A stretch of 64,000 nt of DNA from Rubrivivax sp. (GTDB lineage: Bacteria > Pseudomonadota > Gammaproteobacteria > Burkholderiales > Burkholderiaceae_C): assembly GCA_020248945.1 (NCBI GenBank), contig JADCGQ010000007.1:1-64000 (forward strand), written 5' to 3'. Under the pieces are notes generated by a model. It was not told the DNA's origin. It did no database searches and saw only the letters and a list, made by a program, of their open reading frames with translations. This document shows, one piece after another, positions 8,827 through 19,300 of the stretch. Position numbers and translations under genes: made by a program. How positions within the stretch are numbered: position 1 is the first letter of the stretch; each line of letters begins with the position of its first letter.

Positions 8827-10068
8827 TCAGCGTGGCCGGGGCAGGCGTTCGGCGATGGCAGCCACCAGCTGCCGCGCCAGCGTCAGCTTGTCGGCGCGCG
8901 GCAGCTCGGTCGTGCGGTCCGCCTCCACGAGCAGCAGCGCGTTGTCGTTGCGGCCAAAGGTGGCGGGGCCCAGGTTGCCCACCACCAGCGGCACGCCCTT
9001 CTTCTGCAGCTTGGCGCGGGCGTGGCGCTCGACGTCCTGGCTCTCGGCCGCGAAGCCCACGCACCAGGGGCGCTGCGCTGCAGGCAGGCGTGCCACGGTG
9101 GCCAGGATGTCGGGGTTCTCGACGAAGGCCAGCGCGGGCACCGCGCCGCTGCCGTCCTTCTTGATCTTGTGCGCGGCTTCCTCGGCAGGCCGCCAGTCGG
9201 CCACCGCGGCGGTGGCGACGAAGACCTCGTGCTGCGGCGCCAGCGGCAGCACGGCGTCGAGCATCTCGCGTGCGCTGCCGACATCGATGCGCAACGCGCC
9301 CCGCGGCGTGGCCAGCGCCACCGGGCCGGCCACGAGCGTGACGCGCGCACCCGCCTCGGCCGCCGCGCGGGCGATGGCAAAACCCATCTTGCCGCTGCTG
9401 CGGTTGGTGATGCCGCGCACCGGGTCGATGGGCTCGAAGGTGGGCCCGGCCGTCACCAGCACGGAACGGCCGGCCAGGTGCTTGGGCTGGAAGAAGGCCA
9501 CGAGCTCGTCGCACAGCTCGGTGGCCTCGAGCATGCGGCCGTCGCCCACCTCGCCGCAGGCCTGGTCGCCCGCGGCCGGGCCCAGCAGCACGGTGCCATC
9601 GGCACGCAGCTGCGCCGCGTTGCGCTGCGTCGCCGGGTGCGACCACATCTCGCGGTTCATGGCCGGCGCCAGCAGCAGCGGGCAGCGCTCGCGCGGGCGC
9701 GCCAGGCACAGCAGCGACAGGATCTCGCCGGCCCGCCCCTGCGCCAGCTGCGCCATGAAATCGGCACTGGCCGGCGCCACCAGCACCGCATCGGCCTCGC
9801 GCGTGAGGTTGATGTGCGGCATGGCGTTGGGCGCGCGCAGGTCCCACTGCGAAGTAACGACCGCGCGCCCCGTGAGCGCCTGCATCGTGGCCGGCGTGAT
9901 GAACTGGCAGGCGGCATCGGTCATCACCACCTGCACCGTGGCGCCTTCGCGCTGCAGCTCGCGCGCCAGCTCGGCGGCCTTGTAGCAGGCGACACCGCCC
10001 GACAGGCCGAGCACGATGTGGCGGCCGGCCAGCAAACCGGCAACAGGGGGCAAGGGCTCGGTGCGCAT
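8827..10068 (-). CDS. coaBC: bifunctional phosphopantothenoylcysteine decarboxylase/synthetase
   Basis: Two consecutive coenzyme A steps in one 413-residue protein. The N-terminal CoaC flavoprotein half contains [14 protein letters not shown], the catalytic histidine region [11 protein letters not shown] and PAMNREMW. The C-terminal CoaB half contains [18 protein letters not shown] and GFAAES. Start ATG 10068 is chosen over a TTG three codons upstream. It probably shares a transcript with dut. Confidence 0.96.
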   Translation of the reverse strand: MRTEPLPPVAGLLAGRHIVLGLSGGVACYKAAELARELQREGATVQVVMTDAACQFITPATMQALTGRAVVTSQWDLRAPNAMPHINLTREADAVLVAPASADFMAQLAQGRAGEILSLLCLARPRERCPLLLAPAMNREMWSHPATQRNAAQLRADGTVLLGPAAGDQACGEVGDGRMLEATELCDELVAFFQPKHLAGRSVLVTAGPTFEPIDPVRGITNRSSGKMGFAIARAAAEAGARVTLVAGPVALATPRGALRIDVGSAREMLDAVLPLAPQHEVFVATAAVADWRPAEEAAHKIKKDGSGAVPALAFVENPDILATVARLPAAQRPWCVGFAAESQDVERHARAKLQKKGVPLVVGNLGPATFGRNDNALLLVEADRTTELPRADKLTLARQLVAAIAERLPRPR

Positions 10069-10117
10069 GGCGCGCAACTCTAGCCGAGGGCCGGCCGGCC
10101 GGCGCCGGTGGTGCGGC

Positions 10118-10869
<752 letters not shown>

Positions 10870-10873
<4 letters not shown>

Positions 10874-11406
10874 GGCGCAGCTCCTTCGGCGCGGGGTGGG
10901 TGGGGGTGCAGCCGCGCCATCGAGAACACGTCTTCGTAGCGGCCGTTGCGCAAGGCGTAGGCGCGGTGCCGGCCTTCCTCGACAAAGCCGAAGCGGCGGT
11001 ACAGGGCGATGGCCGCGTGGTTGTCGACGAACACCTCCAGCTCCAGGCGCAGCAGGTGCGCCCAGCCGTCGGCGTAGTCGCACGCCCCCTTCATCAGCGC
11101 ACTGCCGACGCCCTGGCGCTGGTGCGCGGCGCCGACGCTGATGCCCAGCATCGCGGCATGGCGCCGGCGCAAGCGGTCGACCGGGTGCAGGCCCAGACTG
11201 CCGAGCAGCTGGCCGTCGCGCTCGGCCACCAGCAGCACCTCGGCGGTCTCCTTGGCGGCCACCGAGGCCTCGAGGCGCTGGCGCCAGAGGTCCTCGCTCG
11301 GCCAGGGCATCTGCATCAGGTTGCCGAAGACGCTGGCGTCGGCCAGCTGCGCCGCAAAGGCGGCGGCATCGGCCGGCCGGGCACGGCGCAGCACGATGGG
11401 GGACAT
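10870..11406 (-). CDS. GNAT family N-acetyltransferase
   Basis: A 178-residue Gcn5-related acetyltransferase. The acetyl-CoA loop appears as VGAAHQRQGVGSALM and the C-terminal strand as VFVDNHAAIALYRRFGFVEEG, typical of RimI/PhnO-like enzymes. Substrate unknown. ATG 11406 starts at the first beta strand (IVLRRARPAD). An in-frame ATG at 11430 would add eight residues. Neither has a clear Shine-Dalgarno. It is coupled to the SEC-C protein downstream. Confidence 0.85.
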
Positions 11407-11777
11407 GGAGGAATCGGGGCTATGGGGCATGACGCGGGATTGTGGCGTGCAGACGACGCGGCCCATGAGCCGGGGGGCCGGTGTCACGGAGCTGGAATGT
11501 AGCGCCGGCACCATCGACGGCTCGATCGCCACCGCGAACGCTGGCACCACTCTTGCAAGCATGATCCGTTAGGGCCATGTCGCTTGCGCTGTCAACCCGG
11601 GCAAGTGCCGAAGTGGTGGCCCCTCACCTGCCGGCCCCAGGCTCGCAGGCAGGCTGCACACTCGTGGTTTCCCCTGGTTACAAGGGCTCGGCGGCTGAAG
11701 CCGACCCGGCGGGTGGCTCTCGACCCCGCAAGAACATCTGCCTTCTCCTTATCTCCTTTCTTCCGAGGACTCATCCC
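11407..11777. other. 371-base gap ahead of the TonB-dependent receptor
   Basis: No gene is supported here. The receptor frame stays open back to an ATG at 11577, but the intervening residues are low-complexity and lack a signal-peptide pattern, so this is more likely leader or promoter DNA. I see no convincing sigma-70 promoter or known riboswitch motif. GAGGAC precedes the receptor ATG by about eight bases. Confidence 0.5.
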
Positions 11778-14700
11778 ATGAAACAAGACGACTGGCTCCT
11801 GTTCCCGCGCACCTCCGTCGCCGCCGCGGTGGCCGTGGTGGCCGCCGCCGTGAGCCTGCCGGTGCTGGCGCAGAACACCACCTCGGCCGTGTCCGGCCGC
11901 GTCGTGGGCGGCGACGGCCGCCCGGTGGCCGGCGCCACCGTCACGATCGTCCACACGCCCTCGGGCACCACGGTCAGCTCCACCACCGACAGCGAAGGCC
12001 GCTACGCCGCCCGCGGCCTGCGCGCCGGCGGCCCGTACACCATCACCTTCCAGCGCGGCAACGACATCGACCGCCGCAGCGACGTCAACCTGGCGCTGGC
12101 CGAGACGCTGACGCTCGACGGCCTGCTGGGGGTGGCGGCGCAGACCGTCACCGTGACAGGGCGCTTGGTCAACGAGCGCTTCGATCGCAGCAACATGGGC
12201 GCCGGCACCAGCCTGGGCCAGCGTGAGCTGAACGCGTACGCGTCGATCCAGCGCAACCTGCAGGACTACGCCCGCACCGACCCGCGCCTGAGCCAGACCG
12301 ACAAGGAGCGCGGCGAAATCAGCGCTGGTGGCCAGAACTCTCGCTTCAACAGCATCACGATCGACGGCCTGACGACCAACGACACCTTTGGCTTGGAGAG
12401 CAACAACCTGCCGACGCTGAAGCAGCCCATCTCGATCGACGCCATCCAGAGCGTGCAGGTCAACCTGAGCAACTACGACGTCACGCAGAAGGGCTACACC
12501 GGCGCGAACATCAACGCCGTCACCAAGAGCGGCACGAACAAGCTCTCGGGCAGCGTCTACAACGTGTTCCGCGACGAGAGCATGGTGGGCCGTCGCTACA
12601 ACCGCGCTACGCAGGGCACGTTCGACGCCCCCGCCTTCCAGGAAAGCACGGTCGGCTTCACCCTGGGCGGTCCGATCATCAAGGACAAGCTGTTCTTCTT
12701 CGCCAGCTATGAAGAGCTCAGCAGCTCGCGCGCGAGCCCGAACTTCGGCCCCGTTGGCAGCGCGCTCACCAACGTGGGCATCACACCGGCGGCCATCAGC
12801 GACGCCATCCGCATCTCGCGCGACACCTGGGGCATGAACGTCGGTACCGCCGAAGTGCCTGGCGGCTTGGCGGTCGAAGTCAAGGACACGCTGCTGAAGC
12901 TGGACTGGAACATCAGCGACAACCACCGCGCCAGCCTGCGCTACACCAAGACCGACCAGACCGAGCCCAACATCGCCGGCTTCTCGCAAACGGGTTTGAG
13001 CCTGAGCTCGTGGTGGTGGAATCAGGCCAAGGTGCTGGACACCACGGTGGCGCAGTGGTTCGCCGACTGGACGCCGACCTTCAGCACCGAGCTCAAGCTG
13101 TCGCAGCGCGGCTACGACAGCGTGCCCACGCAGGTCAACGGCACGCGGCTGCCCGCGGTGGGCCTGCGCTTCTCGGGTGGCCTGCCGGCCGGCGCGCCAG
13201 CCGGCACGAACGCCAACAACCGCTTCTTGAACCTCGGCACCGAGAACAGTCGCCAGTTCAACGAGCTGCGCACCGACACCACCGACCTCTACGCTGGCGC
13301 CACCTGGACCATGGGCGACCACGAGCTCAAGTTCGGTGCCGACTACGCCAAGAACGAGGTGTTCAACGCGTTCCTGCAGAACATCTACGGCAACTACACC
13401 TTCGGCTGCGAAGGCGCTGCCACGGCCGGCGGCCAAGTCGATTACAGCTTCGGCCGCGTCGGCGGCGCCGATGCCGCGGCCCGCGTGGCGGCGGACTGCA
13501 ACGCCCTCACCTCCGCCCAGCGCGATCTGGCGACGCTCGAGAACTTCCAGCGCGGCCTGATCTCCAGCTACACCGTGCAGCTGCCACTGGCCGGCCGCAC
13601 CATCAACGACGGCGTGGCGGTGTGGAGCTACACCAACACCGGCCTTTTCCTGCAGGACACCTGGCGCGTCACGCCCAAGTTCAACCTGATGTTCGGCGCG
13701 CGCGTCGACCAGCAGGGCGTGCCGACCAAGCCGCTGGCCAACCTCGGCGCGGCCGCGCCGCGCGTGGCTGGCAGCGTCTCGGCAACCAACGTGGTCACGC
13801 GCGACAGCGGCGGTTTCGGCCTCGACAACACGCAGACGCTGGACGGCAACCGCCTCGTGCAGCCGCGCCTGGGCTTCAACTGGGATCTCTCCAGCGCCGA
13901 GCGGCGGACCCAGATTCGCGGCGGATTCGGCCTGTTCCAAGGCGCAGCAGCCAACGTGTGGCTGAGCAACCCCTTCAGCAACACCGGCACCGCCACTGGC
14001 GTGCTGCAGTGCACCAGCTTCAGTACCTGCTCGAGCATCCGTTTCAGCGCCGACCCGAACAACCCGGCCCGCCTGAGCGGCACGCCGCAGCCGAACGTCG
14101 ACTTCCTGTCGCCTGACCTGGAGCAACCCTCGGTGTGGAAGGTCAACCTGGCCTTCGAGACCGAGCTGCCGAAGTGGCCCGTGGTCGGTGGCCTCACGGC
14201 CAGCGTCGAGTGGCTGCACACGAAGGTCAACCAAGGCATCACCTACGAGCACCTGAACCTCGGCGGCGCCACGCGCAGGGGCGCCGACGGCCGACAGATG
14301 TTCTGGACGCCGCAGGGCTACCTGGGCGACTGCTGGAACGCCACCGGCGGCAGCATCACCACCGGCGCCACCTGCACCGGCAACCGCAACCGCGCCCTCA
14401 GCAACCCGGCCTTCAACAACGTGCTGCTGGCCAAGGAAACCGACAAGGGCGGCGGCGACAGCATCACCGTGCAGCTGCAGCGGCCCAACCGCGACGGCTG
14501 GGGCTGGAGCCTGGCCTACACGCGCACCAGCGCTGAAGAGGTGAACCCGCTGACCTCGTCGGTGGCCAACTCCAATTGGCAGAACCGCAACATCTTCAAC
14601 CCCAACGAGGCCATCGCCCACAACTCGAACTACCTGGTGAAGGACCGCGTCACCGCGTCGCTGAATTTCTCCCGGGCTCTGTTCGACAGCAACCTGCGCA

Positions 14701-15257
14701 CCACGTTCGGCGTGTTCTACGAGGGCCGTCGCGGCAAGCCCTACAGCTGGACCTACCTGAACGACCTCAACGGCGACGCCATTGCCGGTAACGACCTGAT
14801 GTACATCCCCAGCGCGCCGGGCTCCGGCGAGGTGGTGTTCCGCGGCCGCAACGCCACGGAAACGCCTGCGCAGGCCGAGGCAGCGTTCTGGGACGTGGTC
14901 AATGCCAACTCGGCGCTGAGCGCGGCACGCGGCGGTGTGGTGGGGCGCAACAACAGCTTCAACCCCTGGGTCAACACCATTGACCTGCGCTTGAGCCAGG
15001 AGCTGCCGGGCTTCGCGAAGTCGCACAAGGCGTCGATCACCTTCGACGTGCTGAACTTCGGCAACATGCTCAGCAACAAGTGGGGCCGCATCGACGAGAT
15101 CGGCTTCCCGAGCAACCGCAGCTTCGTCAACTATGCCGGCCTCGACGCCAGCGGCAAGTACATCTACACGATGGGTTCGGTGGAGGATTTCGTCACTCGC
15201 CAAGTCAGTGGCGAGTCGCAGTGGGCGGTCCAGGTGACCCTGCGCTACTCCTTCTAG
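11778..15257 (+). CDS. Oar-like TonB-dependent outer-membrane receptor with carboxypeptidase-regulatory domain
   Basis: A 1,159-residue outer-membrane protein. Residues 1 to about 33 are a signal peptide ending LPVLAQ. Residues 39-115 are a CarboxypepD-regulatory/CnaB-like beta sandwich (SGRVVGGDGRPVAGATVTIV). A TonB plug follows (IDAIQSVQVNLSNYDVTQ, then GANINAVTKSGTNKLSGSVY) and then a long beta-barrel ending in the outer-membrane signature VQVTLRYSF. This layout matches the Oar/OmpA-related receptors, whose ligands are mostly unknown; Myxococcus Oar takes part in protease export. It stands alone, with its own hairpin terminator. No TonB, protease or regulator is adjacent, so substrate cannot be inferred. 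Confidence 0.9.
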   Translation: MKQDDWLLFPRTSVAAAVAVVAAAVSLPVLAQNTTSAVSGRVVGGDGRPVAGATVTIVHTPSGTTVSSTTDSEGRYAARGLRAGGPYTITFQRGNDIDRRSDVNLALAETLTLDGLLGVAAQTVTVTGRLVNERFDRSNMGAGTSLGQRELNAYASIQRNLQDYARTDPRLSQTDKERGEISAGGQNSRFNSITIDGLTTNDTFGLESNNLPTLKQPISIDAIQSVQVNLSNYDVTQKGYTGANINAVTKSGTNKLSGSVYNVFRDESMVGRRYNRATQGTFDAPAFQESTVGFTLGGPIIKDKLFFFASYEELSSSRASPNFGPVGSALTNVGITPAAISDAIRISRDTWGMNVGTAEVPGGLAVEVKDTLLKLDWNISDNHRASLRYTKTDQTEPNIAGFSQTGLSLSSWWWNQAKVLDTTVAQWFADWTPTFSTELKLSQRGYDSVPTQVNGTRLPAVGLRFSGGLPAGAPAGTNANNRFLNLGTENSRQFNELRTDTTDLYAGATWTMGDHELKFGADYAKNEVFNAFLQNIYGNYTFGCEGAATAGGQVDYSFGRVGGADAAARVAADCNALTSAQRDLATLENFQRGLISSYTVQLPLAGRTINDGVAVWSYTNTGLFLQDTWRVTPKFNLMFGARVDQQGVPTKPLANLGAAAPRVAGSVSATNVVTRDSGGFGLDNTQTLDGNRLVQPRLGFNWDLSSAERRTQIRGGFGLFQGAAANVWLSNPFSNTGTATGVLQCTSFSTCSSIRFSADPNNPARLSGTPQPNVDFLSPDLEQPSVWKVNLAFETELPKWPVVGGLTASVEWLHTKVNQGITYEHLNLGGATRRGADGRQMFWTPQGYLGDCWNATGGSITTGATCTGNRNRALSNPAFNNVLLAKETDKGGGDSITVQLQRPNRDGWGWSLAYTRTSAEEVNPLTSSVANSNWQNRNIFNPNEAIAHNSNYLVKDRVTASLNFSRALFDSNLRTTFGVFYEGRRGKPYSWTYLNDLNGDAIAGNDLMYIPSAPGSGEVVFRGRNATETPAQAEAAFWDVVNANSALSAARGGVVGRNNSFNPWVNTIDLRLSQELPGFAKSHKASITFDVLNFGNMLSNKWGRIDEIGFPSNRSFVNYAGLDASGKYIYTMGSVEDFVTRQVSGESQWAVQVTLRYSF

Positions 15258-15284
15258 CCCGCGGCGCACCTCGCGCCTGCGACC

Positions 15285-15310
15285 AGGGCGGCCTTCGGGC
15301 CGCCCTCTTT
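15285..15310 (+). terminator. intrinsic terminator after the TonB-dependent receptor
   Basis: A nine-base-pair perfect stem AGGGCGGCC/GGCCGCCCT closes a TTCG tetraloop and is followed by CTTTC. It lies 27 bases after the receptor stop and ahead of the convergent response-regulator gene. Confidence 0.8.
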
Positions 15311-15333
15311 CATGCCACCTCGGTTGATGCGCC

Positions 15334-16314
15334 TCAGGCGGGACTGAGCGACCGCACCCGCTGCAGCGCCAGCGCCGCCGCCGCCGTGCGCGTTTCGACG
15401 CCGAGCTTCTCGTGGATGCGCTCCAGGTGCTTCTTCACCGTCGCCGGGCTGGCGCCGAGGATGTCGCCGATGTCGCGGTTGGTCTTGCCCTTGGCCACCC
15501 AGTACAGCACCTCGCTCTCGCGCAGCGTCAGGCCGAAGGCGCGCACGAGGGCCTGCACCGTGTCGGCGTCGTCCACCTCGCGCAGCACGACGAGCCAGTC
15601 GTCGTCGGCGGTGCGGCCCTGCAGCGTGGCCACGAGCTGGCGGCCTTCGCGGGCCAGCGTGTGCGGGCGGCCCTCGCCGGCGGCGGCCGAGCCCACGAGC
15701 CAGTTCGTCAGCACCGGCGGCAAGCGCTCGGCCGCGCTGGCATCGAACCAGGCCACGAGCCAGCGGCGGGCCAGCGGCGTCTGCCACACCACGCGCGCCG
15801 TGCCGGTGTTCAGCCGCACGGCCAGGGTGGCGTGGCCGTACGCATCGAGCGCGTTGCGCGCCTGCCGGGCCTGGCGCGCGCTGGCCATGTGCACGGCCAT
15901 GCGCGCCAGCACCTCGGGCGGGCGCAGCGGCTTCGTCACGTAGTCCACGCCACCGGCGTCGAAGGCGGCCACGACGTGCTCGGTCTCGGTGAGGCCGGTC
16001 ATGAACACCACCGGGATGTGCGCCGTCTCGGGCCCGGCCTTCAGACGGCGCGCGACCTCGAAGCCGTCGATGCCGGGCATCACGGCATCGAGCAGCACGA
16101 TGTCGGGATCGGCCGCCGCCGCACGCGCCAGCGCCTGTGCGCCGTCGGTGGCCACGAGCACGGCGTAGCCGGCGGCGTCGAGCGCGTCGTGCAGCATGGC
16201 CAGGTTGTCGGGCATGTCGTCGACGATCAGCACGAGGCCGGCGCCGCGCTCGGACAAGGGCGTACCCAGGCTCGTGGAGGGCTCAGCGGTCGGCCGCGTG
16301 GGCAAGGGCGCCAT
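15334..16314 (-). CDS. LuxR-family response regulator, partner of the permease-kinase fusion
   Basis: A 326-residue regulator. The N-terminal receiver spans about residues 27-145 with phospho-acceptor D76 (IVLLDAVMPG) and switch lysine in YVTKPLRPP. The middle segment, about 145-255, is atypically long and unassigned. The C-terminal LuxR/FixJ helix-turn-helix spans about residues 258-315 (LTLRESEVLYWVAKGKTNRD, then ATVKKHLERIHEKLGV). Its ATG lies 32 bases inside the upstream kinase gene, so the pair is co-expressed and very probably cognate. Target genes are not shown; the divergent urease operon is the obvious candidate. Confidence 0.9.
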   Translation of the reverse strand: MAPLPTRPTAEPSTSLGTPLSERGAGLVLIVDDMPDNLAMLHDALDAAGYAVLVATDGAQALARAAAADPDIVLLDAVMPGIDGFEVARRLKAGPETAHIPVVFMTGLTETEHVVAAFDAGGVDYVTKPLRPPEVLARMAVHMASARQARQARNALDAYGHATLAVRLNTGTARVVWQTPLARRWLVAWFDASAAERLPPVLTNWLVGSAAAGEGRPHTLAREGRQLVATLQGRTADDDWLVVLREVDDADTVQALVRAFGLTLRESEVLYWVAKGKTNRDIGDILGASPATVKKHLERIHEKLGVETRTAAAALALQRVRSLSPA

Positions 16315-19300
16315 CGATCACTTTCGTCATGCGGTCGAACTGGAAGCGGTCGGCCATGCCGCGCAGCGCGGCCAGCCAGGGGGTGCACTCGGGGTGCGCG
16401 GCGGCGATCTGGTCCAGGCGCTGCCACACGCCGCGCGGGTAGCCCAGCGCCACGACCTGCTGCAGCGCCTGCAACTGCTCGCGTGGCGGCGGCACGCCGG
16501 CGGCGGCCGGGGCCGCGGCCGGTGCGGCTCCGCGCGGCAGCCACTGCAGTTGCAGCTGCGCGCCGAGCCAGTCGAGCAGCTCATCCATGCGCACCGGCTT
16601 GGTGATGAAGTCGGCGGGCGTGATGCCGACGTCGTTGTCGAGGTTCTTGTCGAAGGCGTTGGCCGAAACGATGGCCACGGGTGCCGTGCTCAGGCCCTGG
16701 GCGCGCAGCGCGCGGATCGTGGCCCAGCCGTCGATGCCGGGCATGGCCAGGTCCATGAAGATGGCGTCGACGCGCTGCTCCTTCAGCAGGCCGATGGCCG
16801 CCACGCCGGAGCCGGCCTCGAGCACCTCGAAGCCATGGCCCTGCAGCCGCCGCGCCAGCAGCGTGCGGTCGACCTCTTCGTTGTCGACGACCAGCACGCG
16901 CCGGCGCTCGCCGACGCAGTCGCCGCGCGGCGCGGTCGGCAGCGTGGCGGCCCCGCCCTGCAGCGCCGGCAGGAACAGGCGCACGCGGAACAGCGTGCCT
17001 TCGCCCGGCTTCGAGCTCACCGTCATCTCGCCGCCCATCAGCTCGGTCAGCATCTTGGCGATCGTCAGGCCCAGGCCGGTGCCGTGTGTGCCGCTGCTGC
17101 CGGCTTCGGCGGCGCCGCGCGCGAAGGGCTCGAACACGCGCTCAAGCTCGTCGGGCGCGATGCCGGGGCCGGTGTCCTCGATCTCGAACACGGCCATGTC
17201 GCGCACGTGCGTGGCGCGGAAGGCGATGCGGCCGGTGCGCGTGAACTTCACGGCGTTGCCCAGCAGGTTGATGAGGATCTGCGTCAGCCGCCGCTCGTCG
17301 GCCCTCACGCGCTCGGGCGCGGCGGCCACGTCGTGCTCAAAGCGCAGGCCCTTGGCGGTGGCCTGCAGCTCGAACATCTCGACGATCTGCACGAGGCTCT
17401 CGCGCAGCCGCATCGGCCGCGGCTCCAGCGTGAGCTTGCCGCTTTCGATGCGGGCGATGTCGAGCGTGCCTTCGATCAAGCCGAGCAGGTGCTCGCCGCC
17501 GCGCCGGATGACGCCGATGCCGTGCTTGCGCGGCAGCGGCATCGTGGGGTCTTCGTCGAGCAGCTGCGCGTAGCCGAGGATGCTGTTCAGTGGCGTGCGC
17601 AGCTCGTGGCTGATGGCGCTGAGGTAACGCGTCTTGGCCTGGTTGGCCGACTCGGCGGCGCGGCGCGCGCGCTGCAGTTCCTGGTCGGTGCGGCGGTGCG
17701 ACTCGATCTCGCGCACCAGCAGCTCGGTCTGGCGGTTGCTCTCTTCCTGCGCGACGCGGCGGCTGGTGGAGGTGAGCACCATCCACCAGCCGATCACGCC
17801 GCCGGCCAGCATCAGCGCGGCGTAGAGCTTCACGAAGGCCAGCTGCAACCCGGGGGCCAGGTCCTCGGCCGCCGGGCCGAGCGCATCGAGCTCCACGCGG
17901 TACACCGCCGCCATCAGCGCCGCCAGGCCGATGGCCACCGCAGCCATCAGCAGCAGGTAGCGCACGAGGCCGGTGTCCAGGCGCGGCCACCAGGCCTGGG
18001 GTGTCAGGCGGCGCAGCAGCGCCTCGGCCTGGTCGCGCACCCGCGCCTCGCGGGGTTTGCACAGGTCGTGGCAGCGCGCGTCGAGGCTGCAGCACAGGCT
18101 GCAGATGGGGCCGCCGTAGGCCGGGCAGCGCGCCATGTCCTCGCCTTCGTACTCGCGTTCGCAGATGACGCAGCGGCGCGTGGCCAGGCGGCCCAGGTAG
18201 GCGCCGTCGGTTGGCTCGGCCGCGGCCTCGGCCGGCCGCGCCAGGTAGTACCGCCCCTTCGTCGCCCACGCAATGAGCGGCGCCGCCACGAACGCCACCA
18301 CCGCCGCCACCAGCGCCGAAAACGCCTCGGCCCAGGGCCCGAAGACGCCGAACCAGGCCAGGATGGACAGCACCGAGGCCAGCGCCATCGCGCCCACGCC
18401 TACCGGGTTCACGTCGTACAGGTGTGCGCGCTTGAACTCGATGCCTATCGGGGATTTAGGGCTGAGCCCCAGCGGCTTGTTCACCACCAGGTCGGCCACC
18501 ACCGCCATGATCCAGCTGATGGCCAGGTTGCTGTACAGCCCCAGCACGCCGCCGATGGCCTTGAACACGCCCAGCTCCATCAGCATCAGCGCGATCAGCG
18601 TGTTGAACACCACCCACACCACGCGCCCCGGGTGGCTGTGCGTGAGCCGGGCGAAGAAGTTGCTCCAGGCCAGGCTGCCGGCGTACGCGTTCGTGACGTT
18701 GATCTTGAGCTGACACACCACCACCAGCAGCGTGGTGGCGGCCACCGCCCAGCCGTAGTCGGAGAACACCGTCTCCCAGGCCGCGAGGTACATCTGGTTG
18801 GGGTCCACCGCGCGCTCGGGCGGCACGCTCAAGCCCAGCACCAGCACCGCCAGCGCGGCGCCGCCCAGCATCTTCAGCACGCCGGGGATCACCCAGCCCA
18901 CGCCGCCCAGCAGCACGCCGCTCCACCAGCTCACGCGGTTGGCGGGTGTCTTCTCGGGCATGAACCGCAGGTAGTCGGCCTGCTCGCCCATCTGCGTGAT
19001 CAGCGCCACGCCCACGGTCAGCGCGGCGCCGAAGAGCAGCGGGTCGAACCCGGCGCCGTTGCCCTCGATGCCCGGGTAGGCCGCGAGCTCGCTCAGCAGG
19101 TTGGGGTTGGCCTTCAGCACGAAGATGAACGGCACCACCATCAGCACCAGCGCCAGCGGCTGCGTCCACACCTGCATGCGGCTGAGCACGGTGATGCCGT
19201 GGGTGACGAGCGGAATCACCACCAGCGAGCAGATCAGGTAGCCCCAGGCCGGCGGGATGTCGAAGGCCAGCTCCAGCGCGTAGGCCATGATGGCCGCCTC

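Noticed and set aside
11577..11777. Upstream ATG at 11577 for the TonB-dependent receptor
   Set aside because: The added residues are not signal-peptide-like, whereas ATG 11778 has a Shine-Dalgarno and begins a regular signal peptide.
11592..15269. Long minus-strand open frame opposite the TonB-dependent receptor
   Set aside because: Same cause; the plus strand shows a signal peptide, plug, barrel and C-terminal phenylalanine, while the antisense product has no recognisable domain.
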